Of a stretch of DNA of 11,400 nucleotides, positions 1-7,121 are shown piece after piece. Position 1 is the first letter of the stretch. The number at the start of each line of letters is the position of its first letter. Under the pieces are notes generated by a model that did no database searches, was not told the origin of the DNA, and saw only the letters and a program-made list of their open reading frames with translations. The DNA lies in the NCBI GenBank assembly GCA_027575765.1, contig JANBPT010001279.1, forward strand, positions 1 to 11,400, written 5' to 3'. The translations under genes and the position numbers were made by a program. The DNA comes from Tieghemiomyces parasiticus. Lineage: Eukaryota; Kickxellomycota; Dimargaritomycetes; Dimargaritales; Dimargaritaceae.

Positions 1-827
1 GGCGGTCTAGAAAAAGGCCCAACCAGATCACCTCACCACCCGATCGGCCTACCCGCCCAGCGCGTGAAGGGGGAGGGCCCCCCGCACCCGTCTCCCCAAG
101 GACCACTGCCCTCCTCGCCTTTGTCGGCTGGACCTCAACCATCAGGCGGCCACAGGATGGGGGGGGGGTGCGAGGTAGGGGACCAGGGCGCCTAAAGGCG
201 GGCAAGCGTGGCGGTGGTGGTACGAGATGTGTATTGGCACCACGACCAGCCGAATGAGTGCTCCACCTTAGGGGGGCCGCGCGACCGGCACGATCCCACG
301 GGGGAGGTAAAAGCCGCCGGCCTCATGGTTGCAGTGACGCACGTACCCTCTAGACCGATCGTGGCAACGGTGCCAATATATATCTCATATGCATCAGCTC
401 CTAGTTTAATCGACCCCACCATAGCCCCGACCCAGTGTGGGTGGAACTCTCCCCACGTGGGTCGCTTGGATCCTAACCGGCTGCGCAGTCGCGACGGGAG
501 GGTAAATAACGACATGCCAGGGGTTGCAAGGATCGTGCAGTCGCAGGACGTCGGGATGGAGACGCTCACCAGAGCGGCCTCGGTCGAGGGGAAGATATCA
601 CGTGATTTAACCGGCCAGTAGAGTGAGCAAGGAGGTGGAGAAAAGTGGCCTAATCGACCTGACCTTCTTTCTCTCACTCACCAGCGGCTGACACTGTGGG
701 ATGGTAGCAAGAGACTCGAGGTATCACTACCACCAGTAGTAGTAGTCGTAGTAACGCCCTCCCAGCCTGGAAAGCTGGGTGGAGACAGGTGGGAGCTAAT
801 TAGTCCCAGGCCATTGCCACCGAGGGT
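1..827. other. Intergenic stretch without a supported gene
   Basis: I see no convincing gene here. Open frames exist on both strands (about 208-621 plus and 192-677 minus), but both begin at non-ATG codons, overlap each other, match no family I recognise and are of a length expected by chance at this base composition. Visible simple sequence includes a run of ten G at 159-168 and four AGT units at 735-746. The stretch could hold the distal promoter of SSZ1 or the flank of a gene beyond the window. Confidence 0.5.
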
Positions 828-846
828 AAAAAGAAAAAAAAAAAAA
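828..846. promoter_or_regulatory. Oligo(dA:dT) tract upstream of SSZ1
   Basis: Five A, one G and thirteen A lie about 370-385 bases before the SSZ1 start codon. Tracts of this kind commonly exclude nucleosomes in fungal promoters. The regulatory role is inferred from position and composition only. Confidence 0.35.
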
Positions 847-930
847 GGTAAAATAATCAACTGGGCTGGGTATCCCCCCCAGATGCTGGCTCGGCGGGCT
901 TGACGGACCAGTGGCCTAAGGGGATCCCCT

Positions 931-1212
931 CTATAAGGCGAGGCGAGAGGAGCGAAGGGCAAAGAGCCGACGACGACGACCCGCGGCCTGGATCCGCTAC
1001 CCCCTCTCCCGCCATCCACCACGCTTCGGGACAATAGCGCACCTCCAAAGGTTTGAACACAACTGTGCATTTCCAGACGCTTTACCGGCCCACTCCAGTT
1101 AGATCATACTCGACCTTATCTCCTTGCCACGCTCGACGGCCCGCCCAACCCTCCACTGCCCTCCTTCTTCCTCCCATCCTGAGCCCACCCTCCAAGTGAT
1201 CACCGACGCACC
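931..1212 (+). promoter_or_regulatory. SSZ1 core promoter and pyrimidine-rich leader
   Basis: A TATA-like CTATAAGG lies at 931-938 and a (CGA)4 run at 968-980. From about 1125 to the start codon the plus strand is strongly pyrimidine-rich (CCTCC/CTTC stretches), as is usual just upstream of highly expressed fungal genes. The TATA-like element is about 275 bases from the ATG, so it is a candidate only. The start context is good, with A at -3 (position 1210). Confidence 0.35.
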
Positions 1213-2793
1213 ATGACGGACTCCGGTTCTCTATCCGCCAACGTGATTGGTATCAGCCTTGGCTCTGCCTACTCCTGCCTGGCCATCCTCAACAAGGAAC
1301 GCCAGCCGGAAATTATCGCCAACGAGGATGGTGAGCACAAGATGGCCACCATCATCTCCTTTCTCGGCGAGGAGGAGCTGTACGGCAACCAGGCCCTGGC
1401 CCAGACCGTGCGCAACGCCCGCAACACGGTAGGCGATTTCCAGCCCCTGATTGGCCTGCCCTTCAGCGACAGCCTGGCTGCGCGCTACCCGGCCAACGCG
1501 CTGGTGGCCAAGGACGGCCAGGTCGGCTTCCAGGTCGAGTCCCGCGGCGCCATCGCCGTCTTCACCGCCGCCGAGCTCGTAACTCAGTACCTCCGTTACC
1601 TGATCGAGACGGCCGCCAACTACGTGGGCCGCCCCGTCGACGGCGTGGTGCTGAGCCGGCCCGCCGGGCTGACCCCCGTCCAGCTTGAGGCCCTGGCCGC
1701 CGCCGCCCGCGCCGCCCACCCCAACCTGCTGCAGACCGTTGACGAGGCCCCCGCCGCCCTGTTGGCCTATAGCCTGGGCCAGACTGCTACCCCGGAGGAC
1801 CCCGCCGACACCAACGCCCTGGTCGTCAACGTGGGCGCCCGCGCCACCACCGTGGCTGCCGTCGCCGTGCGGGGCGGGCTCTACGCCGTGCGCGCCGTTG
1901 AGACCACCCACGACTTCCACGGCCGGGCCTTCGACGCCCTGATCATCAACCACTTCGCTGCCGAGTTTAAGCGCTCCACCAAGCTGGACGTCAAGGACAA
2001 TGCCCGCGCCCAGGCCAAGCTCCGCCTGGGCTGTGAGATCACCAAGCGTACCCTGTCCAGCAGCAGCACCGCGCCCTGTGCCGTCGACTCTTTGCTCGAT
2101 GGTGTGGACCTTCACGGCACCCTCAACCGCAGCCGCTTCGATATTATGACCTCCAAGCTGTACCCAGCCCTGCTGACTACCGTCAACAAGTCCCTCCAGG
2201 CCGCTGGTTTCCTGCCTGGCGAGGTGGACCAGCTCGTCCTGGCCGGCGGGTCGGCCCGTGTACCTCGTGTCCTGTCCAAACTACGTACCGTGTTGACCGC
2301 CGAGGCGCTGCGGGTGCGCAGTGAGCTCGAGTCCGATGAGGTGGTGGCCCTCGGCTGTGCCGCCCAGGCTGGCCTGCTCAGCGACGGCCGTACTGCCGCC
2401 GTGGAACCCGTCGTCGCTCTGGCCACGACCGAGCCCTTGGGTCTGCGGTTGGGCGAGGGCTTCCTCACCGTCATCCCGCGCTACACCCCGCTGCCCGCCA
2501 CCCGCACCGTGCACGTAGCCGCCGGCGCCGGTGCCGCCTACCTGGGGGTCAGCCAAGGCGAGGTGACCGAGCGTGTCGACCAGATCCCTAGCACCGACGA
2601 AGACGAGGATGATGAGGAAGTCACCACCACCGTCACCGTGCCCGGCCCGATCCTAGGTGAGCTTGTGCTCGAAGGTGTCAAGGCCGGAGCTGCAGTGCAG
2701 GTCGCCTTCCACATCGGGGCCGACCGTGTCCTCACGGTTACGGCGGCCGACCCCGCCTCGAACCAGTCGGGTATCCTCACCATCACGGCCTAG
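1213..2793 (+). CDS. SSZ1: Ribosome-associated complex Hsp70 subunit Ssz1
   Basis: This single exon encodes 526 residues, close to the 538 of yeast Ssz1. Ssz1 is an atypical Hsp70 that pairs stably with the J-protein Zuo1 in the ribosome-associated complex. The complex sits at the polypeptide exit and stimulates Ssb-type Hsp70s on nascent chains. The Hsp70 nucleotide-binding fold covers about residues 11-395: a phosphate-1-like motif from Ile12 (IGISLGS), an ANEDG turn, the NTVGDF..LIG segment near 71-81, a phosphate-2-like segment near 203-214 and an adenosine motif GGSARVP at 345-351. A short C-terminal beta region replaces a full substrate-binding and lid domain, and an acidic stretch lies at 462-469. 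Canonical catalytic positions are replaced (Ser15, Gln77, Asn206, Ala211, Thr213), as expected for Ssz1, which does not depend on ATP hydrolysis. The ATG at 1213 has a good context and begins just before the fold. It is followed at 2878 by an A-rich poly(A) element. Confidence 0.95.
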   Translation: MTDSGSLSANVIGISLGSAYSCLAILNKERQPEIIANEDGEHKMATIISFLGEEELYGNQALAQTVRNARNTVGDFQPLIGLPFSDSLAARYPANALVAKDGQVGFQVESRGAIAVFTAAELVTQYLRYLIETAANYVGRPVDGVVLSRPAGLTPVQLEALAAAARAAHPNLLQTVDEAPAALLAYSLGQTATPEDPADTNALVVNVGARATTVAAVAVRGGLYAVRAVETTHDFHGRAFDALIINHFAAEFKRSTKLDVKDNARAQAKLRLGCEITKRTLSSSSTAPCAVDSLLDGVDLHGTLNRSRFDIMTSKLYPALLTTVNKSLQAAGFLPGEVDQLVLAGGSARVPRVLSKLRTVLTAEALRVRSELESDEVVALGCAAQAGLLSDGRTAAVEPVVALATTEPLGLRLGEGFLTVIPRYTPLPATRTVHVAAGAGAAYLGVSQGEVTERVDQIPSTDEDEDDEEVTTTVTVPGPILGELVLEGVKAGAAVQVAFHIGADRVLTVTAADPASNQSGILTITA

Positions 2794-2877
2794 GAAAGGC
2801 AGGGGATGTGGTCTATTACATAGGATGGCGGGGCGCGGTAGGCCCCTACCATCCACGCACTAGCCGCCAGGACAATC

Positions 2878-2890
2878 ATTAAAAAATAAG
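2878..2890 (+). terminator. Candidate poly(A) element of SSZ1
   Basis: The A-rich ATTAAAAAATAAG begins 85 bases after the SSZ1 stop codon. It resembles the AT-rich positioning elements that direct 3' end formation in fungi. Two similar elements on the minus strand lie 78-84 bases after open-frame stops elsewhere in the window, which supports the reading. Confidence 0.4.
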
Positions 2891-2938
2891 ACAAATCTTG
2901 TTTGCAATGGATACGAATGGTAGAGTATGGGGCTGGTC

Positions 2939-2956
2939 AATTTTTTTTATTATTAG
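2939..2956 (-). terminator. Candidate minus-strand poly(A) element
   Basis: Read on the minus strand this is CTAATAATAAAAAAAATT, an AATAAT core followed by eight A. It lies 84 bases beyond the stop of the minus-strand open frame that ends at 3040, and it resembles the element after the minus-strand gene ending at 10390. It is also the main contextual reason to take the 3040 frame seriously. A plain AT-rich spacer is the alternative. Confidence 0.3.
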
Positions 2957-3039
2957 CAGCCATCGTGTGTCTAAGGGGAAGGTTGGTAATAATAGCCTAA
3001 TAGTTATGGTGGTGGCGGGGAGGGGAGCTGCACAGTATT

Positions 3040-3384
3040 TCACTTTGGGCCAGGGATGGCGCCCATGCGGGCTCGCCGATTTTCCAAATTGGAGACGACT
3101 TGGGGCCGGAAGGAAGGACGTCTCATTCGTATGATGATGGGTAGGGACTCGGAGTCGTGGTCCGTGACGGGTATATCCCATAGGTTGCCGGCCTTCGTCC
3201 AACCGGTGAAGATCCGGTAGGGGACGCCAGTGGCCACTGTGATCGCCAGCCTCGGCCATTCCAAGTGAGTGGGGTATCCCTGTGATGCACGGCCTTTGGC
3301 CAAGGAATCAATGCCGCTGCACTGTCCCAAGGTGTGGGTGGCGTCTACGGCCCCAACCTCAATGCGGTCCAGAAGTGACGGTAG
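3040..3384 (-). CDS. Possible 3' terminal exon, unrecognised minus-strand gene
   Basis: On the minus strand a frame is open from 3510 to a TGA at 3040-3042, with no ATG near its beginning. A plausible splice acceptor is visible: a long pyrimidine tract (T-rich, then a C run, 3391-3420) followed by CTAAG ending at 3385, so the exon would begin at 3384. The 114 encoded residues have a balanced composition (several Trp, Tyr, hydrophobic strands such as LAITVAT and LPIIIRM, then an Arg-rich tail) and mostly C/G-ending codons, unlike translated spacer. I recognise no family. No good donor or upstream exon could be found between 3385 and 3928. A frame of this size can arise by chance in GC-rich DNA, so confidence is low. 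If real, the gene is convergent with SSZ1 and divergent from the SDR gene. Confidence 0.25.
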   Translation of the reverse strand, partial: LPSLLDRIEVGAVDATHTLGQCSGIDSLAKGRASQGYPTHLEWPRLAITVATGVPYRIFTGWTKAGNLWDIPVTDHDSESLPIIIRMRRPSFRPQVVSNLENRRARMGAIPGPK

Positions 3385-3388
3385 CTTA

Positions 3389-3399
3389 GGGGGGGGGGG
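3389..3399. repeat. Poly-G run of eleven
   Basis: Eleven G in a row follow CTTA. It is one of several mononucleotide runs of 10-13 bases in non-coding parts of the window. On the minus strand it would form part of the pyrimidine tract before a possible splice acceptor. Confidence 0.6.
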
Positions 3400-3824
3400 A
3401 GGGTGTTGCCAAAAAGAAAAAGCAGTCCTGGGTGGTGGGACGAGTAGGAGCTGCCCGTGTCGAGCGAGTCGTCCGTGTAAGGCGACTCCCTTGTGAATTG
3501 CGGCAGTCGGTCACTCAGGCATCTGCTGCAGTCCCATTGCATCAGTAATCAATATCAGGTGGCCATTCATGTACGTTTCTTGCAGCCAGGTTGCACCACA
3601 ATACGGACCAGGCGGGGTTGCCTCCAGGCCTCCGCTCGTTGGCCTACCCCCGCTAGACCTCACGGCCCATACCCACACCTGCGCCCTCGAAAGGCGGGCC
3701 CACCACCAGTTGCGAGGCAGCGAGTGTCTTCCTAAGCGGCTGGATGTGGTGCACTACGAAAACGTGGCTTATGGCCCTGGCCTGGTACACAACTTGGTCT
3801 TCTTCTCTGCAAAAAAAAGTCTAT

Positions 3825-3928
3825 TCGACTCCCTACGCATCGCCACTCGACTCGTGGATTACCAGCTGATCCACCTCATCCCGCCCCTCCCTCAATTTAT
3901 CCACCCTCCACGCCAGTACTCCGTCGTC
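3825..3928 (+). promoter_or_regulatory. Leader of the SDR gene
   Basis: The plus strand becomes pyrimidine-rich over about 100 bases before the ATG at 3929, like the leaders of SSZ1 and uridine phosphorylase in this window. No TATA box is evident. The start codon has G at -3 and G at +4, a good context. Confidence 0.35.
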
Positions 3929-5499
3929 ATGCCCGGCCGTCTGGAAGGCAAGGTTGCCATCATTACCGGTGCCGCCAGGTAAGTCTATTAGGCCCCGGCC
4001 CCCACGGATTCCTCCCTCCCCTGGTCGCACGCTCTAACCGCCTCCTCACCTCCCACTTGGTCCTTCCCAGCGGCATCGGCCTCGAGGCGTCGCTCCTGTT
4101 TGCCCAGGAGGGTGCCCGTGTAGTTTGCGCCGATATCAACCAAGAAGCCGTCATCCGGACCGTCGCTAAAATCCACGAGCTGGTGGGCACCACAGCGGAC
4201 GACCAGCCCCCGCGCGCCATCGCCGTGCCATGCGACGTGTCCCGCGAGGAACAGGTCAAGGCGCTGGTGGAGCAGGCTGAGACAGTCTACGGTAAGTCCG
4301 GACGGCGCGGGTTTGGGCGTTATTCACCACCCTTCAAACGCGACAGCGCACCGCATGGTCAATCCTGACCAACTACCTTGTACCGTTCCCCTCCCCCCAC
4401 GTCAGGTAAATTGGACATTATGTTCAATAACGCCGGCATCATGCACCCCGCCGACGATAACGCCCTAACGACCGAGGAGCGTATCTGGTAAGTACGGCTG
4501 ATCGAGTATAAATGTCCCCATATCATGCCGTCGATCGTCATATTTTGATCTCACCGTCTTACCTATGTTTACCCCTACCTCCCCTCCACCTCTACCAGGG
4601 ATCTTACCATGTCCATCAACGTCAAGGGTGTCTGGTTCGGATGCAAGTACGCCATTGCGGCCATGCGTCGCAACGGTGGGGGTGCCATCGTCAACACCGC
4701 TAGCTTCGTGGCCCTAGTCGGCGCGGCTACCCCGCAGCTCGCCTGTAAGTCATTAGCCTGCCCAGACCTCCATTCTATGGGGAGACGTACCGGCCTACCT
4801 AAACCTCTGATATCCCCCCAATCTAACCTCCATCTCCTTCCTTGCTACGGCGCCCTCGTCGCCACCCGTCCTCTTGGTTTCGCACTCCAGATACGGCCTC
4901 CAAGGGTGCCGTCCTGGCCATGAGGTGAGTCCATTACCCTCCCCATGCTATACCCTTGCGACTTACTCAGACCGGTGATTCGATCCAAACCATGACGGTC
5001 CGACTCCACCTTCTCACCAACTTCTCAACCTATCACTCCACCCTTCCCAGCCGCGAACTGGCCATGGTACACGCCCGCGAGAACATTCGCGTCAACTCGT
5101 TGTGCCCTGGCCCTCTGCGTACTCCGCTGCTGATGGATTTCCTCGACACGCCTGAAAAGAAGGAACGCCGTCTGGTCCACGTCCCCATGGGCCGCTTCGG
5201 TAAGTCACAGGGTTCGCCGGCTATCGAGTGCAGAGCGATCCGCACCCCCCTTTTTTTTATCACATCCTCCCTTGTGCTAACCCCCCCCCCCCTCTCCTTC
5301 TTATTCTCACGTTGCGTTCTTTTTGCGACCCCGCTCATCAGGCGAGGCCATCGAACAGGCCCGTGCCGCCCTCTTCCTGGTCTCCGACGAGGCCTCCTAC
5401 GTTACCGGTACCGACTTTGCCGTCGACGGTGGCCTGACCGGGGCCTATGTGACTCCTGAAGGGGAGACCCGCAGCGTGGCGCCCAAGGGTCTGGCCTAA
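3929..5499 (+). CDS. Classical short-chain dehydrogenase/reductase, NAD(H)-type
   Basis: Seven exons join to 279 residues: 3929-3978, 4071-4291, 4406-4487, 4599-4744, 4891-4924, 5051-5199 and 5342-5499. All donors are GTAAGT or GTGAGT, all acceptors are CAG, and CTAAC-type branch sites are visible at 4034-4038, 4823-4827 and 5277-5281. The protein is a Rossmann-fold oxidoreductase with the cofactor motif TGAASGIG (13-20). Asp38 at the end of the second strand suggests NAD rather than NADP. NNAG lies at 98-101, and the catalytic tetrad is Asn125, Ser153, Tyr167 and Lys171 (YTASK). PGP follows at 197-199, and GGL near the C-terminus completes the fold. Length fits the classical SDR family, which acts on alcohol or ketone groups. 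The QLAYTASKGAVLAM and ENIRVNSLCPGP segments recall a widely conserved cyclohexadienediol or glucose dehydrogenase-like subgroup, but the substrate cannot be read from sequence. The loop at 55-66 is somewhat longer than usual. Introns 1 and 4 split the codons for Ser17 and catalytic Tyr167. Confidence 0.95.
4891..4924 (+). other. 34-base microexon carrying the SDR catalytic Tyr/Lys
   Basis: Exon 5 of the SDR gene is only 34 bases, between an acceptor ending CCAG at 4890 and a GTGAGT donor at 4925. It supplies two bases of the Tyr167 codon, all of Lys171 and part of the Ser178 codon. Because 34 is not a multiple of three, skipping it would shift the frame and remove the active site. The boundaries are supported by the intact YTASKGAVLAMS reading across both junctions. 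Confidence 0.85.
5281..5292 (+). repeat. Poly-C run of twelve inside SDR intron 6
   Basis: Twelve C follow the CTAAC branch site (5277-5281, whose last C is the first of the run) and sit about 50 bases before the acceptor at 5341. A C6-T8 stretch lies at 5245-5258 in the same intron. Here the run may act as part of the pyrimidine tract. Confidence 0.6.
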
Positions 5500-5916
5500 A
5501 CCATCAGCGGCCTGGAATCGTTATTTGTTATTCTACTTCTGCCAAATGCTGCCCTTAAATATTTACGACAGGACTACGGCCCCCCGGATGGAGTCGGGTA
5601 TAAGCCTACTCGGCACATCGCCGAAAGTACTCGTGCTTAGGGGGGGAGAATAAATTCGTTACCCGGTACATGAGGAGCTGGGGTGATATTCAGCGTCCCG
5701 ATAAATTTATTGAAGCAACTGGTTCAAAACCCCTTCTTGTTTAATTATTCCAAAAACGGTCAGATGCTCCGGATGTTGGCTAGGAGTGCGATACATATGC
5801 AATCAAGAAGAAGGCCGATTGAAGGTCACACTTTTCCGTTACTTAGCCGGGATATAACTCAACCTCTGAAATGGCCGATAAATGCAAAGAGAGACTAACT
5901 GGGCGAGTAGGTGTGT
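5500..5916. other. SDR 3' flank and spacer
   Basis: The stretch after the SDR stop is AT-rich. It includes a TTAAATATTTA stretch near 5555 and an AATAAA at 5649-5654, about 150 bases after the stop, which is the best poly(A) signal candidate. A G7 run lies at 5640-5646. A 71-codon open frame at 5683-5898 has no recognisable content and I do not call it a gene. Confidence 0.4.
5649..5654 (+). terminator. Candidate AATAAA poly(A) signal of the SDR gene
   Basis: This exact AATAAA lies 150 bases downstream of the SDR stop codon, inside an AT-rich spacer. Fungal poly(A) signals are often degenerate, so the nearer AT-rich stretch at about 5555-5566 may serve instead. Confidence 0.3.
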
Positions 5917-5943
5917 GGGAGGGGTTTTGCTGACGAGGGTGGG
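5917..5943 (+). other. G-quadruplex-capable stretch
   Basis: Four G runs of at least three (5917-5919, 5921-5924, 5937-5939, 5941-5943) are separated by loops of 1, 12 and 1 bases. This fits a two-tight-loop quadruplex pattern, with a long central loop. It lies just upstream of a strong hairpin. Formation is inferred from the pattern only. Confidence 0.3.
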
Positions 5944-5949
5944 TAGGTC

Positions 5950-5996
5950 ACCACCTTGTGGCGAGCGCTGCGCACTGTCGGGCCACGCAAGGTGGT
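5950..5996. repeat. Inverted repeat / hairpin in the long spacer
   Basis: The arms ACCACCTTG (5950-5958) and CAAGGTGGT (5988-5996) are perfectly complementary over nine bases. The stem continues with TGGC (5959-5962) against GCCA (5982-5985) after a two-base bulge, closing a 19-base GC-rich loop. It could be part of a structured RNA, a regulatory cruciform or a remnant of a small inverted-repeat element. No flanking target duplication is visible. Confidence 0.6.
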
Positions 5997-6794
5997 AAGG
6001 TGGCCAAGCCGAGGACCTCTGGGTATAAATGTGATCTTGACTAGCTGTTTGGTCCTGCGAGTGTAAAGTGTAGCTGTCAACAGGGCAGGGCTGGTAGCCA
6101 GTGGTGGTAGGGAGAAGGGAGCAGAGGTGGGCCAGTCCTATGAAGGATGGGAATCGCTATCGTTAGTCCGGCATGGCGTAGGTAAAACTGCCCTAGAGGA
6201 AACTAAAGGCTAATAGCCAACGAACTAAAGACTAACGAACTGAAAAGACTTGCTAAACGGGGACGTGTTAGGAGGAGGGGGGTTGGTTGATTGTGGTGAT
6301 ATACGTCGTTTATTGAGCAGCGACTTCGGAGGGTCTTGTGTCCTTCGTAGTTGGCTACCGCTTGGATTAGGGGGGAACCCAAAGGAGGACAAGGTGGGGC
6401 GGGGCTACCGCCTAGGAGAAATATGGAGGGTGCTGGATCAGTGAGAGGAAGACTGGTCGAGGCTAGACCCTAAAAGAATAGAGGCGGGGGCACCTGTCCA
6501 AAGGGGGCGACATCCAATAGATCAGGAAGGTTGGCGTCGCCGGAAAAGTATACCAGAGATATGGAATAATAGAAAATAGCTAAGGGAAGGGAGTGGGGAT
6601 GCCACAACTGCTCGGATCACTAACCTTGGTCCTGACAAGACAGCCCATCAAACGTACTTAAAATGGTGCATGGCCTGAATATACAATAAAGGTGAATGAA
6701 ATGTTTTGCCAGTTGTGGTAAGTGACTATTTTACCAACTAATTATGGTTTCGCTGGTCAATGTGTCACGAGGTTTGGTGTGTTAAGGTCTGGTG
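5997..6794. other. Gene-poor spacer
   Basis: No gene can be supported here. The stretch contains the degenerate tandem repeat at 6199-6250, several G-rich patches (about 6271-6287 and 6387-6406), an AATAAA at 6685-6690 and an isolated donor-like GTAAGT at 6718-6723 with no recognisable coding exon before it. It may include transcribed non-coding sequence, but nothing identifies it. Confidence 0.4.
6199..6250. repeat. Degenerate ~15-base tandem repeat
   Basis: Three related units are visible: GAAACTAAAGGCTAA (6199-6213), CGAACTAAAGACTAA (6221-6235) and CGAACTGAAAAGACT (6236-6250). The second and third are directly adjacent, and the first is separated by seven bases. Function is unknown; slippage-derived simple sequence is the likeliest origin. 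Confidence 0.5.
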
Positions 6795-7121
6795 ATGGCA
6801 AGGAACGGAGAAACGGATGAAGGATCTGAGATGCCTGTGGTGCCTATAAACCACACTAGCACCAACATACGCCCCCACCACCCTAATATGTCCGACACCA
6901 GCATGTCACCCTGCAACCGGTCTGTCCGTACTGCAGGAGTCTTCCATGCGGCTCCCAACAAACTCATACTACTAATGTACGATCCTATGAAGCCTTTGGC
7001 CTTCCAGAATTACCTCCGAAACCATGACCCCTCGCAGCCCAATGGTTATAAGAACCATCGAGTTCACCTTAATGAACTCACCACCTCTCCAGGTGGCCCC
7101 TTTATTTCCTTTTACCAATAA
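6795..7121 (+). CDS. Doubtful small ORF, 108 residues
   Basis: An ATG-started frame of 108 codons runs to a TAA that overlaps an AATAAA (7117-7122). The predicted peptide is polar, His/Pro/Asn-rich, with no signal peptide, membrane segment or motif I recognise. Its codon use lacks the strong C/G third-position bias of the three confident genes. It sits in the middle of the 3.1 kb spacer with no obvious promoter. It may be a small or young gene, part of a non-coding transcript or a chance frame, and chance is the most likely. Confidence 0.12.
   Translation: MARNGETDEGSEMPVVPINHTSTNIRPHHPNMSDTSMSPCNRSVRTAGVFHAAPNKLILLMYDPMKPLAFQNYLRNHDPSQPNGYKNHRVHLNELTTSPGGPFISFYQ

Noticed and set aside
192..677. 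Overlapping plus and minus open frames of 137 and 161 codons
   Set aside because: Both start at non-ATG codons, match no family and are within chance expectation for this composition.
1231..2115. A 294-codon open frame on the minus strand inside SSZ1
   Set aside because: It is a shadow of the GC-rich SSZ1 coding sequence; its Gly/Val/Gln-rich translation has no domain and SSZ1 is unambiguous.
3447..3461. Minus-strand reading contains DTGSS, the aspartic protease active-site motif
   Set aside because: The surrounding frame lacks the hydrophobic strand before the Asp, the second DTG/DSG half is absent, and the frame is short and interrupted; a chance match.
5721..5731. Perfect tRNA B-box-like GGTTCAAAACC
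   Set aside because: The flanking bases do not form a T-arm stem, no A box or acceptor stem can be placed upstream, so it is not a tRNA gene.
7081..7096. Hairpin CCACCT-CTCC-AGGTGG
   Set aside because: A six-base stem without U-tract or conserved context; too short to call a regulatory element in a eukaryote.
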